Shown in pieces: positions 12,850 to 21,192 of a stretch of DNA of 33,492 nt (within the stretch, counting starts at the first letter, position 1; every line of letters starts with the position of its first letter). This DNA is from a virus, in the IMG/VR virus record IMGVR_UViG_3300020601_000043, positions 1 through 33,492 of that record. One strand, 5' to 3'. The translations under genes and the position numbers were made by a program. The notes under the pieces are model-generated. The model was given only the letters and a program-made list of their open reading frames with translations. It did no database searches and had not been told where the DNA came from.

Positions 12850-14814
12850 CTATAATTTTGGTTGTAGTTCTCTCATTTCCATCAAAGTTTCTAAACTCTG
12901 ACCTGCCATTTGATAAAAGCCTTCGATGTTATCTGACAACATATTGTTGGCATAGATATCTGTAGACTCGTACCATGTTTCTTGGTCGGGCAATGTCACT
13001 AACCTATAGTTATTAAAGTTAGGAACAAATCCCATGTAAGCTATGATAGTATTCTCTGACCCATACTCACCCGTCTCTTCTTGTTTAGCTTCGACATCAT
13101 CTTGTGCATCTTGTAAGTTCTGAGCTATAACATTAGCTACAGTTTGTTCAGCTTCTGTGGCTGATGTATCTGTAGAGACTGACACATCTATTTGACTTTG
13201 TAAACTTTGAGTAGTGGTTGTATCAACTGCAACACTGACTGTCTCAACTGTCTCAGTTTCAACACTTGTAGAGCTTGTAACACTAGCACTCATATCTAAT
13301 ACTTGATTGTTTTGTGCAGTAGAAGATGCAAATTGTTCTGATATACTAGGTGAATTACTAGTACTTACACCACCACCAGAACTAGACGATGATACGCTAG
13401 AAGCTCCTGTCGTTCCACCTGTAGCGTGTATAGAGTTTCCTGATGTAGTCCCACTAACACTAGACTTAGCTGTGCTTAGAGTAGAGGAGACAACACGTAA
13501 CGCTGTTTCTTTACTTATTGAACTCTTTTCTTCTGGTAGTACAGCACCAACAACAACCTCTTCTTCTATTATTTCTTCTATAACTTCTTCTTCTTCAATG
13601 AGTTCTTCAATAAGTTCTTCTTCCGGCTCTTCTGCATACGCAAGTTCTTCTTCCACAGTTGTCTCTTCCTCAAACCACTCCTCCCTTTCTGCAATAAATG
13701 TTTCTTGAAATACAAACTCTTCAACCATTAAATTTTCAACCGGTAGAAAAACTTCTTCTTCAGGCAGAACTTCAAAAGGTTCTACAACTTCTTCATATTG
13801 TTGTACAGGTTCAAAAGATTCTGGTTCGTCAAAAACAAATTCAGGTTCTTCAAAAGTATCATACTCAGGTTCAAAGATATACTCTTCAAATATTTCTGGC
13901 TCTTCATAAGTGTCATACATATCATACTCTTCTTCGTAACCATAATCAAATTGTTCTTCTTGATAGCCATAATCCATTGTATCTTCTTCAAAGTATGCAA
14001 CAGATTCTTCTTGTCTATAGCCTTGACAGAAGGGTCCATACTGTGGGTCAAGGTCACACTGTTGGTCATCATAAGCTTCCCAATATCCGGGACAACTTAC
14101 ATCGTTTAACGCATTGCTACAATCTATAGAGGGTCCAACGAAAATAGACCCACCATTTTCTAAGGTTTGATTTTCACCTATATCATTCCAGTCTTGATTA
14201 ACACAAGTGGTTGAATTAATAACTCCTGTATTACATTCATCGTGAAAATAATAAGGTTCAAACTCATCTTCTTTACCCTGCACTCCTATGAATACATCGT
14301 GGTTTTGAATATCTAACTGACCATAGATAGCTTCATAAGTATTATTAGGATACAACCAAAGCTCAAAAGTATTTTTAGAATCTCTATAGTATTCCCACAT
14401 TTCATACCAACCAAAAATAACTTTATCATCAAAACTTTTGGCTAACATAGAAGAGTTTTGACCCATAATAAGGTCAGTCCAAAAAGGATACATTGTATAG
14501 TTGGTGTTAGGGGATGGGCTAGGATTGTATTGCGTACAGTTCTTTCCCCATGTGTTAGCTGTTGATAATGAGCCTAAGATTAAACAACCATTACTAGCCA
14601 TGTAAGCACTGTTAAAAGTTTCACCAAAGAAAGTAAAATCAAAACCTAGATTAAAGCTTTGTGATGTGCCATCATCACTGGCTGACATATCAGTGGCGTT
14701 ATCTAAACGTAAATCCCAGAGTTGGTTATTAGATGTAACTGTAGTAGTTACTTGACTAAAAAGACTAACGCTTAAAAGACACGCTACTGCGTAGCATAAA
14801 ATTCTTTTCTGCAT
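12850..14814 (-). CDS. exported nidogen-like protein with Glu/Tyr-rich and Ser/Thr-rich tracts (654 aa)
   Basis: A signal peptide (basic QKR, then a hydrophobic core to about residue 20) is followed by a beta-rich domain (about 28-235) with GFDFTFFGETFNSAYMASNG and YPFWTDL segments, like extracellular nidogen-type domains. It contains several Cys that may form disulfides. Residues about 268-428 are a Glu/Tyr/Phe-rich, highly acidic low-complexity tract. Residues about 430-570 are Ser/Thr-rich, and a short globular tail ends the protein. It overlaps the upstream exported gene by 31 nt. It is probably placed in the periplasm or on the cell surface late in infection. It could block re-infection, alter the envelope or sit in the virion; none is shown. 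Confidence 0.7.
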   Translation of the reverse strand: MQKRILCYAVACLLSVSLFSQVTTTVTSNNQLWDLRLDNATDMSASDDGTSQSFNLGFDFTFFGETFNSAYMASNGCLILGSLSTANTWGKNCTQYNPSPSPNTNYTMYPFWTDLIMGQNSSMLAKSFDDKVIFGWYEMWEYYRDSKNTFELWLYPNNTYEAIYGQLDIQNHDVFIGVQGKEDEFEPYYFHDECNTGVINSTTCVNQDWNDIGENQTLENGGSIFVGPSIDCSNALNDVSCPGYWEAYDDQQCDLDPQYGPFCQGYRQEESVAYFEEDTMDYGYQEEQFDYGYEEEYDMYDTYEEPEIFEEYIFEPEYDTFEEPEFVFDEPESFEPVQQYEEVVEPFEVLPEEEVFLPVENLMVEEFVFQETFIAEREEWFEEETTVEEELAYAEEPEEELIEELIEEEEVIEEIIEEEVVVGAVLPEEKSSISKETALRVVSSTLSTAKSSVSGTTSGNSIHATGGTTGASSVSSSSSGGGVSTSNSPSISEQFASSTAQNNQVLDMSASVTSSTSVETETVETVSVAVDTTTTQSLQSQIDVSVSTDTSATEAEQTVANVIAQNLQDAQDDVEAKQEETGEYGSENTIIAYMGFVPNFNNYRLVTLPDQETWYESTDIYANNMLSDNIEGFYQMAGQSLETLMEMRELQPKL

Positions 14815-15863
14815 TGCCTTGTAGTTTTAGTTTTTTTTGTGTAAGTTTTTTTAACTAAACCTACCACATCTTTATTGATTTTATCTCTGTTAGGATTTTT
14901 ATCGTTTTTGCATTGCTGTATAAAAAGTTTCTCTTGTTCTTTAGCATCAGGTCTTTTTGATTTATTTTCTGCCCAAGCTTTGGTAGCTTCCTTACCTATC
15001 TGACCTTGATAAGGGCAAGGCGTACCAGCCATTTCCATAGCCTTAAATACTCTCGGGTCTTGACAAAGTATAGAAACTGAAGCGACTTTCATGCCGGTAT
15101 CGTATAGATACTTGGAAAGTTTTAAGCGTTCACAGTTCTCGTCAGTCACAGTACTACCTGTGGACAGACCAAATACTTGCCCTTGAAAAGCACCAGAACG
15201 ACCTACAGTACAGAGGTCTTGGGAGTAAGACATAATACTAGGTGCAATAGCAGAAGCAGGGGGTGCTTTGCTACGTACATTCTGATTAATTGTTTGGGTA
15301 GAGTTAGACTCGTTAATATTTCTGTTAGTGTTATCAGACTTAGTATTGTTATTATTGGTATTAGTATTATCAGTGGTAACATTAGAATCTGATGTAGATT
15401 TATTAATGTTTGTATTGTTATTGGTATTGGTATTGTTACTAATAGAATTACTGTTGTTATTGACGTTCTGATTTACAGTAGAGTTTACAGTAGAGTTAGA
15501 TGTAGACGTAGAAGTATTAACGTTGTTATTATTGTTTGTATTTGTCGAGGTGTTATTTGATGTCGAGGTATTTACGTTAGTATTATTTGACGTATTAACA
15601 TTAGTATTATTATTAGTGTTAGTATTTATATTTGTATTGTTATTAGTATTAGTATTTGTATTAGTGTTAGTATTTGTATTATTGTTGGTATTGGTATTAG
15701 TCGTTACTGTAGTATTAATGGTAGTTAAACCATTGTCTTCACAATACTGTGTACCGGCTGTACAATCACCAACTGGGTCTGCTTGTACCCCAAACGAAAA
15801 CGTTAGTAATCCTAATATAAATAACGGTCCCAATAAATCTTGGTTTAGCCCTCTCCTTGTCAT
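14784..15863 (-). CDS. exported Asn/Thr-repeat protein with Cys-rich C-terminal domain (359 aa)
   Basis: A clear signal peptide (TRRG..., hydrophobic 11-25, cleavage after VQA at about 28) leads into a short piece with two Cys (GDC, YC). About 150 residues follow of almost pure Asn/Thr/Ser repeat (roughly 48-200). The C-terminal domain (201-359) has six Cys (in QDLC, ENC, ILCQDPR, TPCPYQG, QQC, RQC) and a basic end. From memory, the APPASAIAPS...SYSQDLCTVG block recurs in marine phage proteins next to lysis genes. AAAGGAG precedes the ATG. Cys-rich plus low complexity suggests an exported structural or envelope-acting protein; function unknown. Confidence 0.75.
   Translation of the reverse strand: MTRRGLNQDLLGPLFILGLLTFSFGVQADPVGDCTAGTQYCEDNGLTTINTTVTTNTNTNNNTNTNTNTNTNTNNNTNINTNTNNNTNVNTSNNTNVNTSTSNNTSTNTNNNNNVNTSTSTSNSTVNSTVNQNVNNNSNSISNNTNTNNNTNINKSTSDSNVTTDNTNTNNNNTKSDNTNRNINESNSTQTINQNVRSKAPPASAIAPSIMSYSQDLCTVGRSGAFQGQVFGLSTGSTVTDENCERLKLSKYLYDTGMKVASVSILCQDPRVFKAMEMAGTPCPYQGQIGKEATKAWAENKSKRPDAKEQEKLFIQQCKNDKNPNRDKINKDVVGLVKKTYTKKTKTTRQCRKEFYATQ
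15290..15725 (-). repeat. Asn/Thr codon repeat tract
   Basis: A low-complexity tract built of imperfect AAT/AAC and ACT/ACA codons, read on the - strand, encoding (T-N)n and N-N-N-T-N units with scattered S, V and I. Repeat units vary at the third base, so the tract is old or under selection for protein sequence rather than a recent slippage product. Such tracts expand and contract easily. Confidence 0.8.
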
Positions 15864-15865
15864 TT

Positions 15866-16258
15866 TTATTTAGCTCCTTTTGTAAAGTCTCCTTTAGACT
15901 TAGATGAATTTGTATAGAGACCAAACCAAGCTGCTCCTGCCCCTACGACTACCGATATTAACCCTGATTGTTGCATGGTAGGGTCTTCTAATCCCATGAA
16001 CCAAAATGTGGTATAGTATAATAAATACATGTACACACTTAAAAAAGCACGAGGTATAATTCTCCAGCTATCTACAGCTTGAGCAACAAAGATAAGTTTT
16101 TGATAAGGGTTATCGTTCTTTTCATCTTCTAACTCTCTTATCCTATCTTTTAGTTCTGACTTCTCTTGTAGCAAAGCCATGAATTTATTAAGGTCTATTT
16201 CAACCTCATTCCTATCCATATCTCCACTGAAACCACTCATGCCCATGTTGTTATTCAT
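15866..16258 (-). CDS. two-TM membrane protein, holin candidate (130 aa)
   Basis: The N-terminus (1-50) is charged and coiled-coil-like. Two hydrophobic helices follow: about 69-91 (FLSVYMYLLYYTTFWFMG) and about 98-117 (GLISVVVGAGAAWFGLY, Gly/Ala-rich). A short basic tail (KSKGDFTKGAK) ends it. Two helices, small size and a place three genes after lysozyme fit a holin, which would pierce the inner membrane and time lysis. GAGGG precedes the ATG. The 143-aa neighbour is an alternative holin. Confidence 0.5.
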   Translation of the reverse strand: MNNNMGMSGFSGDMDRNEVEIDLNKFMALLQEKSELKDRIRELEDEKNDNPYQKLIFVAQAVDSWRIIPRAFLSVYMYLLYYTTFWFMGLEDPTMQQSGLISVVVGAGAAWFGLYTNSSKSKGDFTKGAK

Positions 16259-16269
16259 TTTGCCCTCTT

Positions 16270-16701
16270 TTATTTTTTAACTAAACTACCACCAAAATAC
16301 ATGCCTATAATAGCTGATACTAAGTTGGTATCTAGTTGCGTAATTACCAAGCCTTGGAAAGTTATCCACTGAAAGACTTCTCTACCATCAGTAAAGAATA
16401 AAAAGCCCGGTTGAAATAATGTATAGCCTACTGTCACATCGACATCTGGATAATATACTGCTACGAGTTTAGGTAGTATAACGATTGCAAAGATTGCAGA
16501 CAAAGCAATGATACGTCTTGTCCATTGAAAGCCTTTATCTTGTACGTTCCTTGCAGACTCTACAGCTTTGAGTTGAAACTCGCCCCTTGTAATCAACATC
16601 TTCTGCTCATCTTGTTTAGCCTTCATACGTTGAGACCATAGACTTAACACACTACTAAGAAGTGTTGAGCCAAGCATTGTTATAATTTCAAAAGGGAACA
16701 T
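16270..16701 (-). CDS. multi-TM membrane protein, holin-like candidate (143 aa)
   Basis: There are three hydrophobic segments: about 1-22 (FPFEIITMLGSTLLSSVLSLW), about 64-84 (IIALSAIFAIVILPKLVAVYY) and about 117-140. A basic, helical stretch with KAKQDEQK lies between the first two. Size and placement between lysozyme and the two-TM protein suggest a lysis function such as holin or antiholin. The weak GGAT-like ribosome site may keep expression low, as for timing proteins. No family confirmed. Confidence 0.5.
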   Translation of the reverse strand: MFPFEIITMLGSTLLSSVLSLWSQRMKAKQDEQKMLITRGEFQLKAVESARNVQDKGFQWTRRIIALSAIFAIVILPKLVAVYYPDVDVTVGYTLFQPGFLFFTDGREVFQWITFQGLVITQLDTNLVSAIIGMYFGGSLVKK

Positions 16702-16702
16702 A

Positions 16703-16939
16703 TTATTTATCCAAAGTTAAAGTTGATTCAAGTAAATCGTTTATAGAATCTAATAAATACTCTGGCACATCTGCACCGAGTATATCATCTTCGTTGTATG
16801 CAATCATATAAGACTCTATAAGGTCTTCATACAAGGGTCTAAAGTCTTCTCGCTGTATCCAAGGCTCGTTACAAATTGTACGAGCTTTACAATCTATTCT
16901 GTAAGCTTTGTCTAATTGTTTCTCTGTGTAAAGTAACAT
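16703..16939 (-). CDS. 78-aa acidic hypothetical protein next to lysozyme
   Basis: The start overlaps the lysozyme stop (TAATG), with no separate ribosome site, so it is translated by coupling. The protein is acidic and helical, with two Cys (near residues 17 and 23) in an ID-CKARTICNE-W segment and a Tyr/Asp/Glu-rich second half. From memory, similar small proteins sit beside lysozyme in marine phages, with no known function. There is no membrane segment. Confidence 0.65.
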   Translation of the reverse strand: MLLYTEKQLDKAYRIDCKARTICNEPWIQREDFRPLYEDLIESYMIAYNEDDILGADVPEYLLDSINDLLESTLTLDK

Positions 16940-17391
16940 TATATTTGGTCCAGAACAACTTGTTGTAGTTCAATACTACGTCTACCTACTTGTGTAAACC
17001 AACGACTGTCTTGCATTTGAGCTGACATTTCTTTCCAGTTGTGTTCTCTACAAGCCTGTAGCATCTTGCGAAACTTTGAAAGCCTTGTACCACCTAAGTT
17101 AAAACACATGTTGACTAACACATGCTGTATCTTTTCAGGTAGTTTATAAAATTCTTCTTTATCACCAAACACATGTATAGCTTCTGCATAGTGTCTATCA
17201 AAGTCTATGGTGTAGTATCTATCTACAGCCTCTTGAGATACAGGTGTACCAACTTCCCAATCATATTCAGGGTCATTAGGTTGACATAGATGACCAACTC
17301 CTAGAGTCTTATAGCCTAAACTATCCATATAAATCTCTAGGACTTCGCCCTCGTGTCGTTTGATTTCAACCTTACATTGTTCTATGTTCAT
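16939..17391 (-). CDS. T4-type lysozyme (GH24 endolysin)
   Basis: This muramidase cuts peptidoglycan for host lysis. The catalytic triad has exact T4 spacing: E14 (RHEGE), D23 (IYMDSLG) and T29 (YKTLGVGHL), against E11, D20 and T26 in T4. At 150 aa from ATG 17391 it is close to T4 lysozyme (164). This ATG lies 1 nt after the stop of the 1263-aa gene, without a Shine-Dalgarno site, so coupling is assumed. An alternative GTG at 17505, behind a perfect AAGGAGG, would add 38 residues (basic, Leu-rich) but overlaps the upstream gene by 113 nt. Without the extension the enzyme has no signal and needs a holin. Confidence 0.9.
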   Translation of the reverse strand: MNIEQCKVEIKRHEGEVLEIYMDSLGYKTLGVGHLCQPNDPEYDWEVGTPVSQEAVDRYYTIDFDRHYAEAIHVFGDKEEFYKLPEKIQHVLVNMCFNLGGTRLSKFRKMLQACREHNWKEMSAQMQDSRWFTQVGRRSIELQQVVLDQI

Positions 17392-17392
17392 A

Positions 17393-20300
17393 CTATTGGT
17401 ACTTAATAAGGGGTTGATTGTAGGGTAATCCTGTGATGGGGTTGATTCTATCAGCAGCGTTATCCTGTGTAAAAGGTACTTGAGGACCTTCAATAGTTTC
17501 TTCACCGACTAGTCCTCCTTTTGAAAACCCATATAAATTAGTTTTTTTAGTATTTTTTATGTTTGGTTTATCAATAAATAATTGTTCTTCAGTTAACATT
17601 TCTGATGCTCTGTTAGTATAATCTACCAATTCTGAACCTAAAGGAAGTGTTTTAAGAGTAGTTACAGCAGCTCCTGAGTAGTCTCCTGCTTCAAAGTTTC
17701 TATAGGTTTTTCCAAAACCATTCCAAATTCTATCTACCTGACTAAACAAAGGAGATATATTAGAAGTAGCATTGCCCCAACCATTACCTGACCAATTTCC
17801 CGCTACTCTAGCTATTTTCTCTACTCTCCAATCTGTAAAACCCGCTAGTCCAGCACCTTGTGCCCACCATTTAGCACCAAAATTTTCTGGTTCGTTTTCC
17901 TTGTAAAACTCTCTAGCAGGACTTAGCTCCATTTGTAACTCTCTAAGACCACCAAAAATTGTTATTGTCCCCAGCATTTTTATAGCAAGTTTTAAATCTC
18001 CGTCTTCAACTCTTTTAATTAAGCCATTCATTTGAGCAACTTTATACTGTGCCCAAGATAAAAATAAACCAACAGATTTTACTAGAGGATTATTAGATTG
18101 AGAAAATAACATTCTATTACCAACTCCCGGTAATCCAACATCTCGTTTCATTGCTTTGTTACCTGCTTTAATTAAAATACTTTCACCAGTTGGAGAAGCT
18201 AAAGCCTCTTGAACACTTTTAAACTTATTTAAACCTTTTATGTCTTTTAAATCTAAACCATAATATTTTAAACGAGTACTCAAAGACTTACTTATGTTTT
18301 TACGATTACCAATTTTTTTTGATATAGTAAATATTTCATCTATCCCAGAACTAAAAGCAACCTTTGCTGCAAAGTTAGTTGCTGGAGCCATACCGTTGTA
18401 TTTAAAAAATGTTTTTGTCCACTCTCCTAACTTTTCTTGAAACTTAGTTGTAGGGTGCACCCCAGCCGAGAAAGCTCCTTCCAAATCTTTTATAACAGTA
18501 GAGCCAATATCAGTAGCCCTTGTTCCTCCGATACCATACATGGCAGGAACTCCGTCCTTTTTCCATGCTTGACTAAATCCTTTAAACGCTGACCATGAAC
18601 TACTATTTTGAAACGGTTGTAAAAAGTCTCCTAACTGTGGTATAATAGAACGTGGTAACATAGTAGAGTTAGATAAAAATGTTAGTAAAGCAAACCCATT
18701 CTTACCTAAGTTACTTTGAAACGGGTCATTAGCAGCTTTGTGAAGCATACCAAAGTAAGCATTAACACTATTACCCATTAATTTAATTTTAGAAGCATAT
18801 TCTTTTTTTGTAATTAAACCGTCTGCATATTTCTGACTTAAACTTCTTTTTAAAGACTGTAAAACTTCTCCGTTTTGTCCAAACTTTCTAGCAAACTCTA
18901 CACCTTTTACCGTGTTAGTTGTCCATACACTTAATACTCTACTAAGATCATCTTCTAAAATAGGTTCTAAAATTTTTCTAGCTTCAATGCTCTTAAACAT
19001 TCTTTCTTTCTGATAGTTTTTTAATTGAGGAACTCCAGTAAACGTACCTAACTTACCGTTTCCAAAATTAGATTTTTTAAAAACCTTTTCAACTCCGTTT
19101 CCTGTTACATTATCTACTATCTCTTCAGCTACCTTTGATATTTTTTCTGCTTTCCATTTAGGGTACTCAACTTTTAAAGCTTTTTTAACTATAGACTTAG
19201 CACCGTTCATATCAGAAAATAATTTATTAACACTCCATATCTGAGGAAGATCATAGTTTTTTATTTTATCAAAACTAATAACTTCTCCAACATAGTTATT
19301 CATTTCTTTAACATATATCTTAGCATTTTTAACTAAGTTATCTACGTTTTGCATATTTTCTGGAGTTAGTTTGTAAGTGTTTTTTACTTCTGCTCTCGTA
19401 CCTAGCTGCCTAATAATCTTAGCTGCTGCCACTCTTTCAATTTCTGTTCCACCTTGAACAACTTCTGATATTCTTCTACCCCACAAACTTGTTAAAAAAT
19501 CAGAAGCTTCTTCAGCTCCTATAATATTTTTATGTCTTCCGTCCATTTGATGAAACATTAAACGAGACAGTATTTCGTTTTCACCACCGTGATTTACACC
19601 ACGAGTAGCGGTAGTACCAGACCCCTTAACTTTTAAAAAGTTATGTAAGACTCTCATAGCATTATTGTTAATAATACCAAAAGCCTTTTCTTTTTGACCA
19701 GCTAACAGATAATCAGCATCTTTAACTCTATTATAAACAAATCCAAAAGTCATACCCGCACCAATTAAACTATAATTAATTGCATCGTCTTCGTCACCTA
19801 TAAAAGTTCCAGCAGTAAAACCAACACCAGCTCCTACTAGTGGTCTAAAAGTTTCATTTAAAACAGACTGTAAAATACCATCAGTAATTTCTACATTGTT
19901 TTTACGCATAACTTTTAAAGTTCCATCAGTAGCTACATACGCTTGACCTTTAGCATACTTTTCCATTAATGTAAAAAATTCGTTATCTAAAAAATCTTTA
20001 GCTTCTTTAGCTTTCTTTTCTAGATTATTAATTTGTCTATCGCTAAAAGGTTTTTTACCTACATCTTCAATTTTTAATTTACTAGATTTTTTATCAAACT
20101 TAGTGTTTGCTGATTTTGCTTCTGCTAGTTTTTTTCTAGTGTTGTTTGCTGATATATATAGTTTACTTAAAACTAATGAGCCTTCTAGTTCTTTTAAAAA
20201 ACTTGAGTTTTCTTTGAGTGCAACCGGTAAAACTTTTTCCAAATCTTCTGTTTCTTTAGCATTTAATTTTACAACTGGCTCATCTTTAACAGAGCTTTTA

Positions 20301-21184
20301 ACAATTGTATCAGCATCAGGACTATCTATTTTACCCAAATTAATCTCTTCATCTGATAGTGATCTATATCTATTAGAGATAACAGAACCTAATAAAGAAC
20401 TAGCTCCTCCCACACCAGCTCCAAACAAGACATTATTAGGATTAACTTCACCATAAGCAGCGTACTCATACAGTGCCATATCAGTTGCACCTATAGCAGC
20501 ACCAGTAGTGGTTGCTCCGATCTTACCTAACTTTGCAATCTTTGCCCAAGGTATAAAGAATGTTACAGGGTCTGCAATAGCAACTCCTACTCTACCTGTT
20601 ATTGTGGCAGCATCATCAGCACTTTCTCTAAAATCTACACCATACTTTTCTTGCATAGCATTAAAAATTTTATCTGTTCTTTCTTTTTCTATTTCTTTAA
20701 TGTTATCTTGAAAAGATTTATTGTTACCTAACGTTGCCATTCCTGCTTGTACAGTTCTAAAAAGATTTCCGAGTGTAAGCCTTTCTAACTTACCTCCTAA
20801 TTCTACTTTCTGTGCAAACGTAGGTTCAGCACTTGGTAAGTCTTCAGAAGGTTGGGTGTTGTATAAGTTTAAAAAATAATTACCTTTTTCTATAACAGGC
20901 TCTTGCTCTACTGTTTCTTTTTCACCAACATACTTTTTTAACTGTACGTCTTCTTCGAGTACCTGCTCTTGAAGTGCAATACGTTCTTCTTCTTTTTCTT
21001 CCTCTTCTTGTAGTCGAGCCTCTTCCTCATCTTGTACTGATGTGTCTGGAGAGTTATAAAGATTTAAAAAGTAGTTTGTATCTTGTACTTCTTCAGGCTC
21101 TTCTTTTTTTTCTTCATTATCTTTTATATCTGCGTTGTACAGATTCAAAAAATAATTATCATCATAAGATGTTTGGATGGACAT
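17393..21184 (-). CDS. giant internal virion / DNA-ejection protein (1263 aa)
   Basis: Its size, its place with other large late proteins upstream of lysozyme, and long helical stretches fit the T7 gp16 class that enters the host during DNA ejection. The N-terminus has three copies of NYFLNLYN (10-17, 37-44, 102-109) joined by Glu-rich linkers. Gly/Ala-rich hydrophobic stretches at about 195-265 and 445-485 could insert into membrane. No lytic transglycosylase motif was seen, so peptidoglycan cutting must come from elsewhere. The C-terminus (FSKGGLVGEE... RINPITGLPYNQP) matches an ending I remember from marine podovirus internal proteins. AGGAAAC precedes the ATG. Confidence 0.75.
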   Translation of the reverse strand: MSIQTSYDDNYFLNLYNADIKDNEEKKEEPEEVQDTNYFLNLYNSPDTSVQDEEEARLQEEEEKEEERIALQEQVLEEDVQLKKYVGEKETVEQEPVIEKGNYFLNLYNTQPSEDLPSAEPTFAQKVELGGKLERLTLGNLFRTVQAGMATLGNNKSFQDNIKEIEKERTDKIFNAMQEKYGVDFRESADDAATITGRVGVAIADPVTFFIPWAKIAKLGKIGATTTGAAIGATDMALYEYAAYGEVNPNNVLFGAGVGGASSLLGSVISNRYRSLSDEEINLGKIDSPDADTIVKSSVKDEPVVKLNAKETEDLEKVLPVALKENSSFLKELEGSLVLSKLYISANNTRKKLAEAKSANTKFDKKSSKLKIEDVGKKPFSDRQINNLEKKAKEAKDFLDNEFFTLMEKYAKGQAYVATDGTLKVMRKNNVEITDGILQSVLNETFRPLVGAGVGFTAGTFIGDEDDAINYSLIGAGMTFGFVYNRVKDADYLLAGQKEKAFGIINNNAMRVLHNFLKVKGSGTTATRGVNHGGENEILSRLMFHQMDGRHKNIIGAEEASDFLTSLWGRRISEVVQGGTEIERVAAAKIIRQLGTRAEVKNTYKLTPENMQNVDNLVKNAKIYVKEMNNYVGEVISFDKIKNYDLPQIWSVNKLFSDMNGAKSIVKKALKVEYPKWKAEKISKVAEEIVDNVTGNGVEKVFKKSNFGNGKLGTFTGVPQLKNYQKERMFKSIEARKILEPILEDDLSRVLSVWTTNTVKGVEFARKFGQNGEVLQSLKRSLSQKYADGLITKKEYASKIKLMGNSVNAYFGMLHKAANDPFQSNLGKNGFALLTFLSNSTMLPRSIIPQLGDFLQPFQNSSSWSAFKGFSQAWKKDGVPAMYGIGGTRATDIGSTVIKDLEGAFSAGVHPTTKFQEKLGEWTKTFFKYNGMAPATNFAAKVAFSSGIDEIFTISKKIGNRKNISKSLSTRLKYYGLDLKDIKGLNKFKSVQEALASPTGESILIKAGNKAMKRDVGLPGVGNRMLFSQSNNPLVKSVGLFLSWAQYKVAQMNGLIKRVEDGDLKLAIKMLGTITIFGGLRELQMELSPAREFYKENEPENFGAKWWAQGAGLAGFTDWRVEKIARVAGNWSGNGWGNATSNISPLFSQVDRIWNGFGKTYRNFEAGDYSGAAVTTLKTLPLGSELVDYTNRASEMLTEEQLFIDKPNIKNTKKTNLYGFSKGGLVGEETIEGPQVPFTQDNAADRINPITGLPYNQPLIKYQ

Positions 21185-21192
21185 TTAGTTTC

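Noticed and set aside
13307-13708. 133-aa + strand frame opposite the exported 654-aa gene
   Set aside because: It is the complement of the Ser/Thr and Glu-rich low-complexity tracts and has no promoter or ribosome site.
15523-15873. 116-aa very hydrophobic + strand frame opposite the Asn/Thr repeat
   Set aside because: Complement of AAT/ACT codons gives Val/Leu by default; it is a by-product of the repeat, not a membrane protein.
18646-18656. TGGTATAAT on the + strand within the 1263-aa - strand gene
   Set aside because: It points against the gene, has no + strand gene behind it, and such strings are expected by chance in AT-rich DNA.
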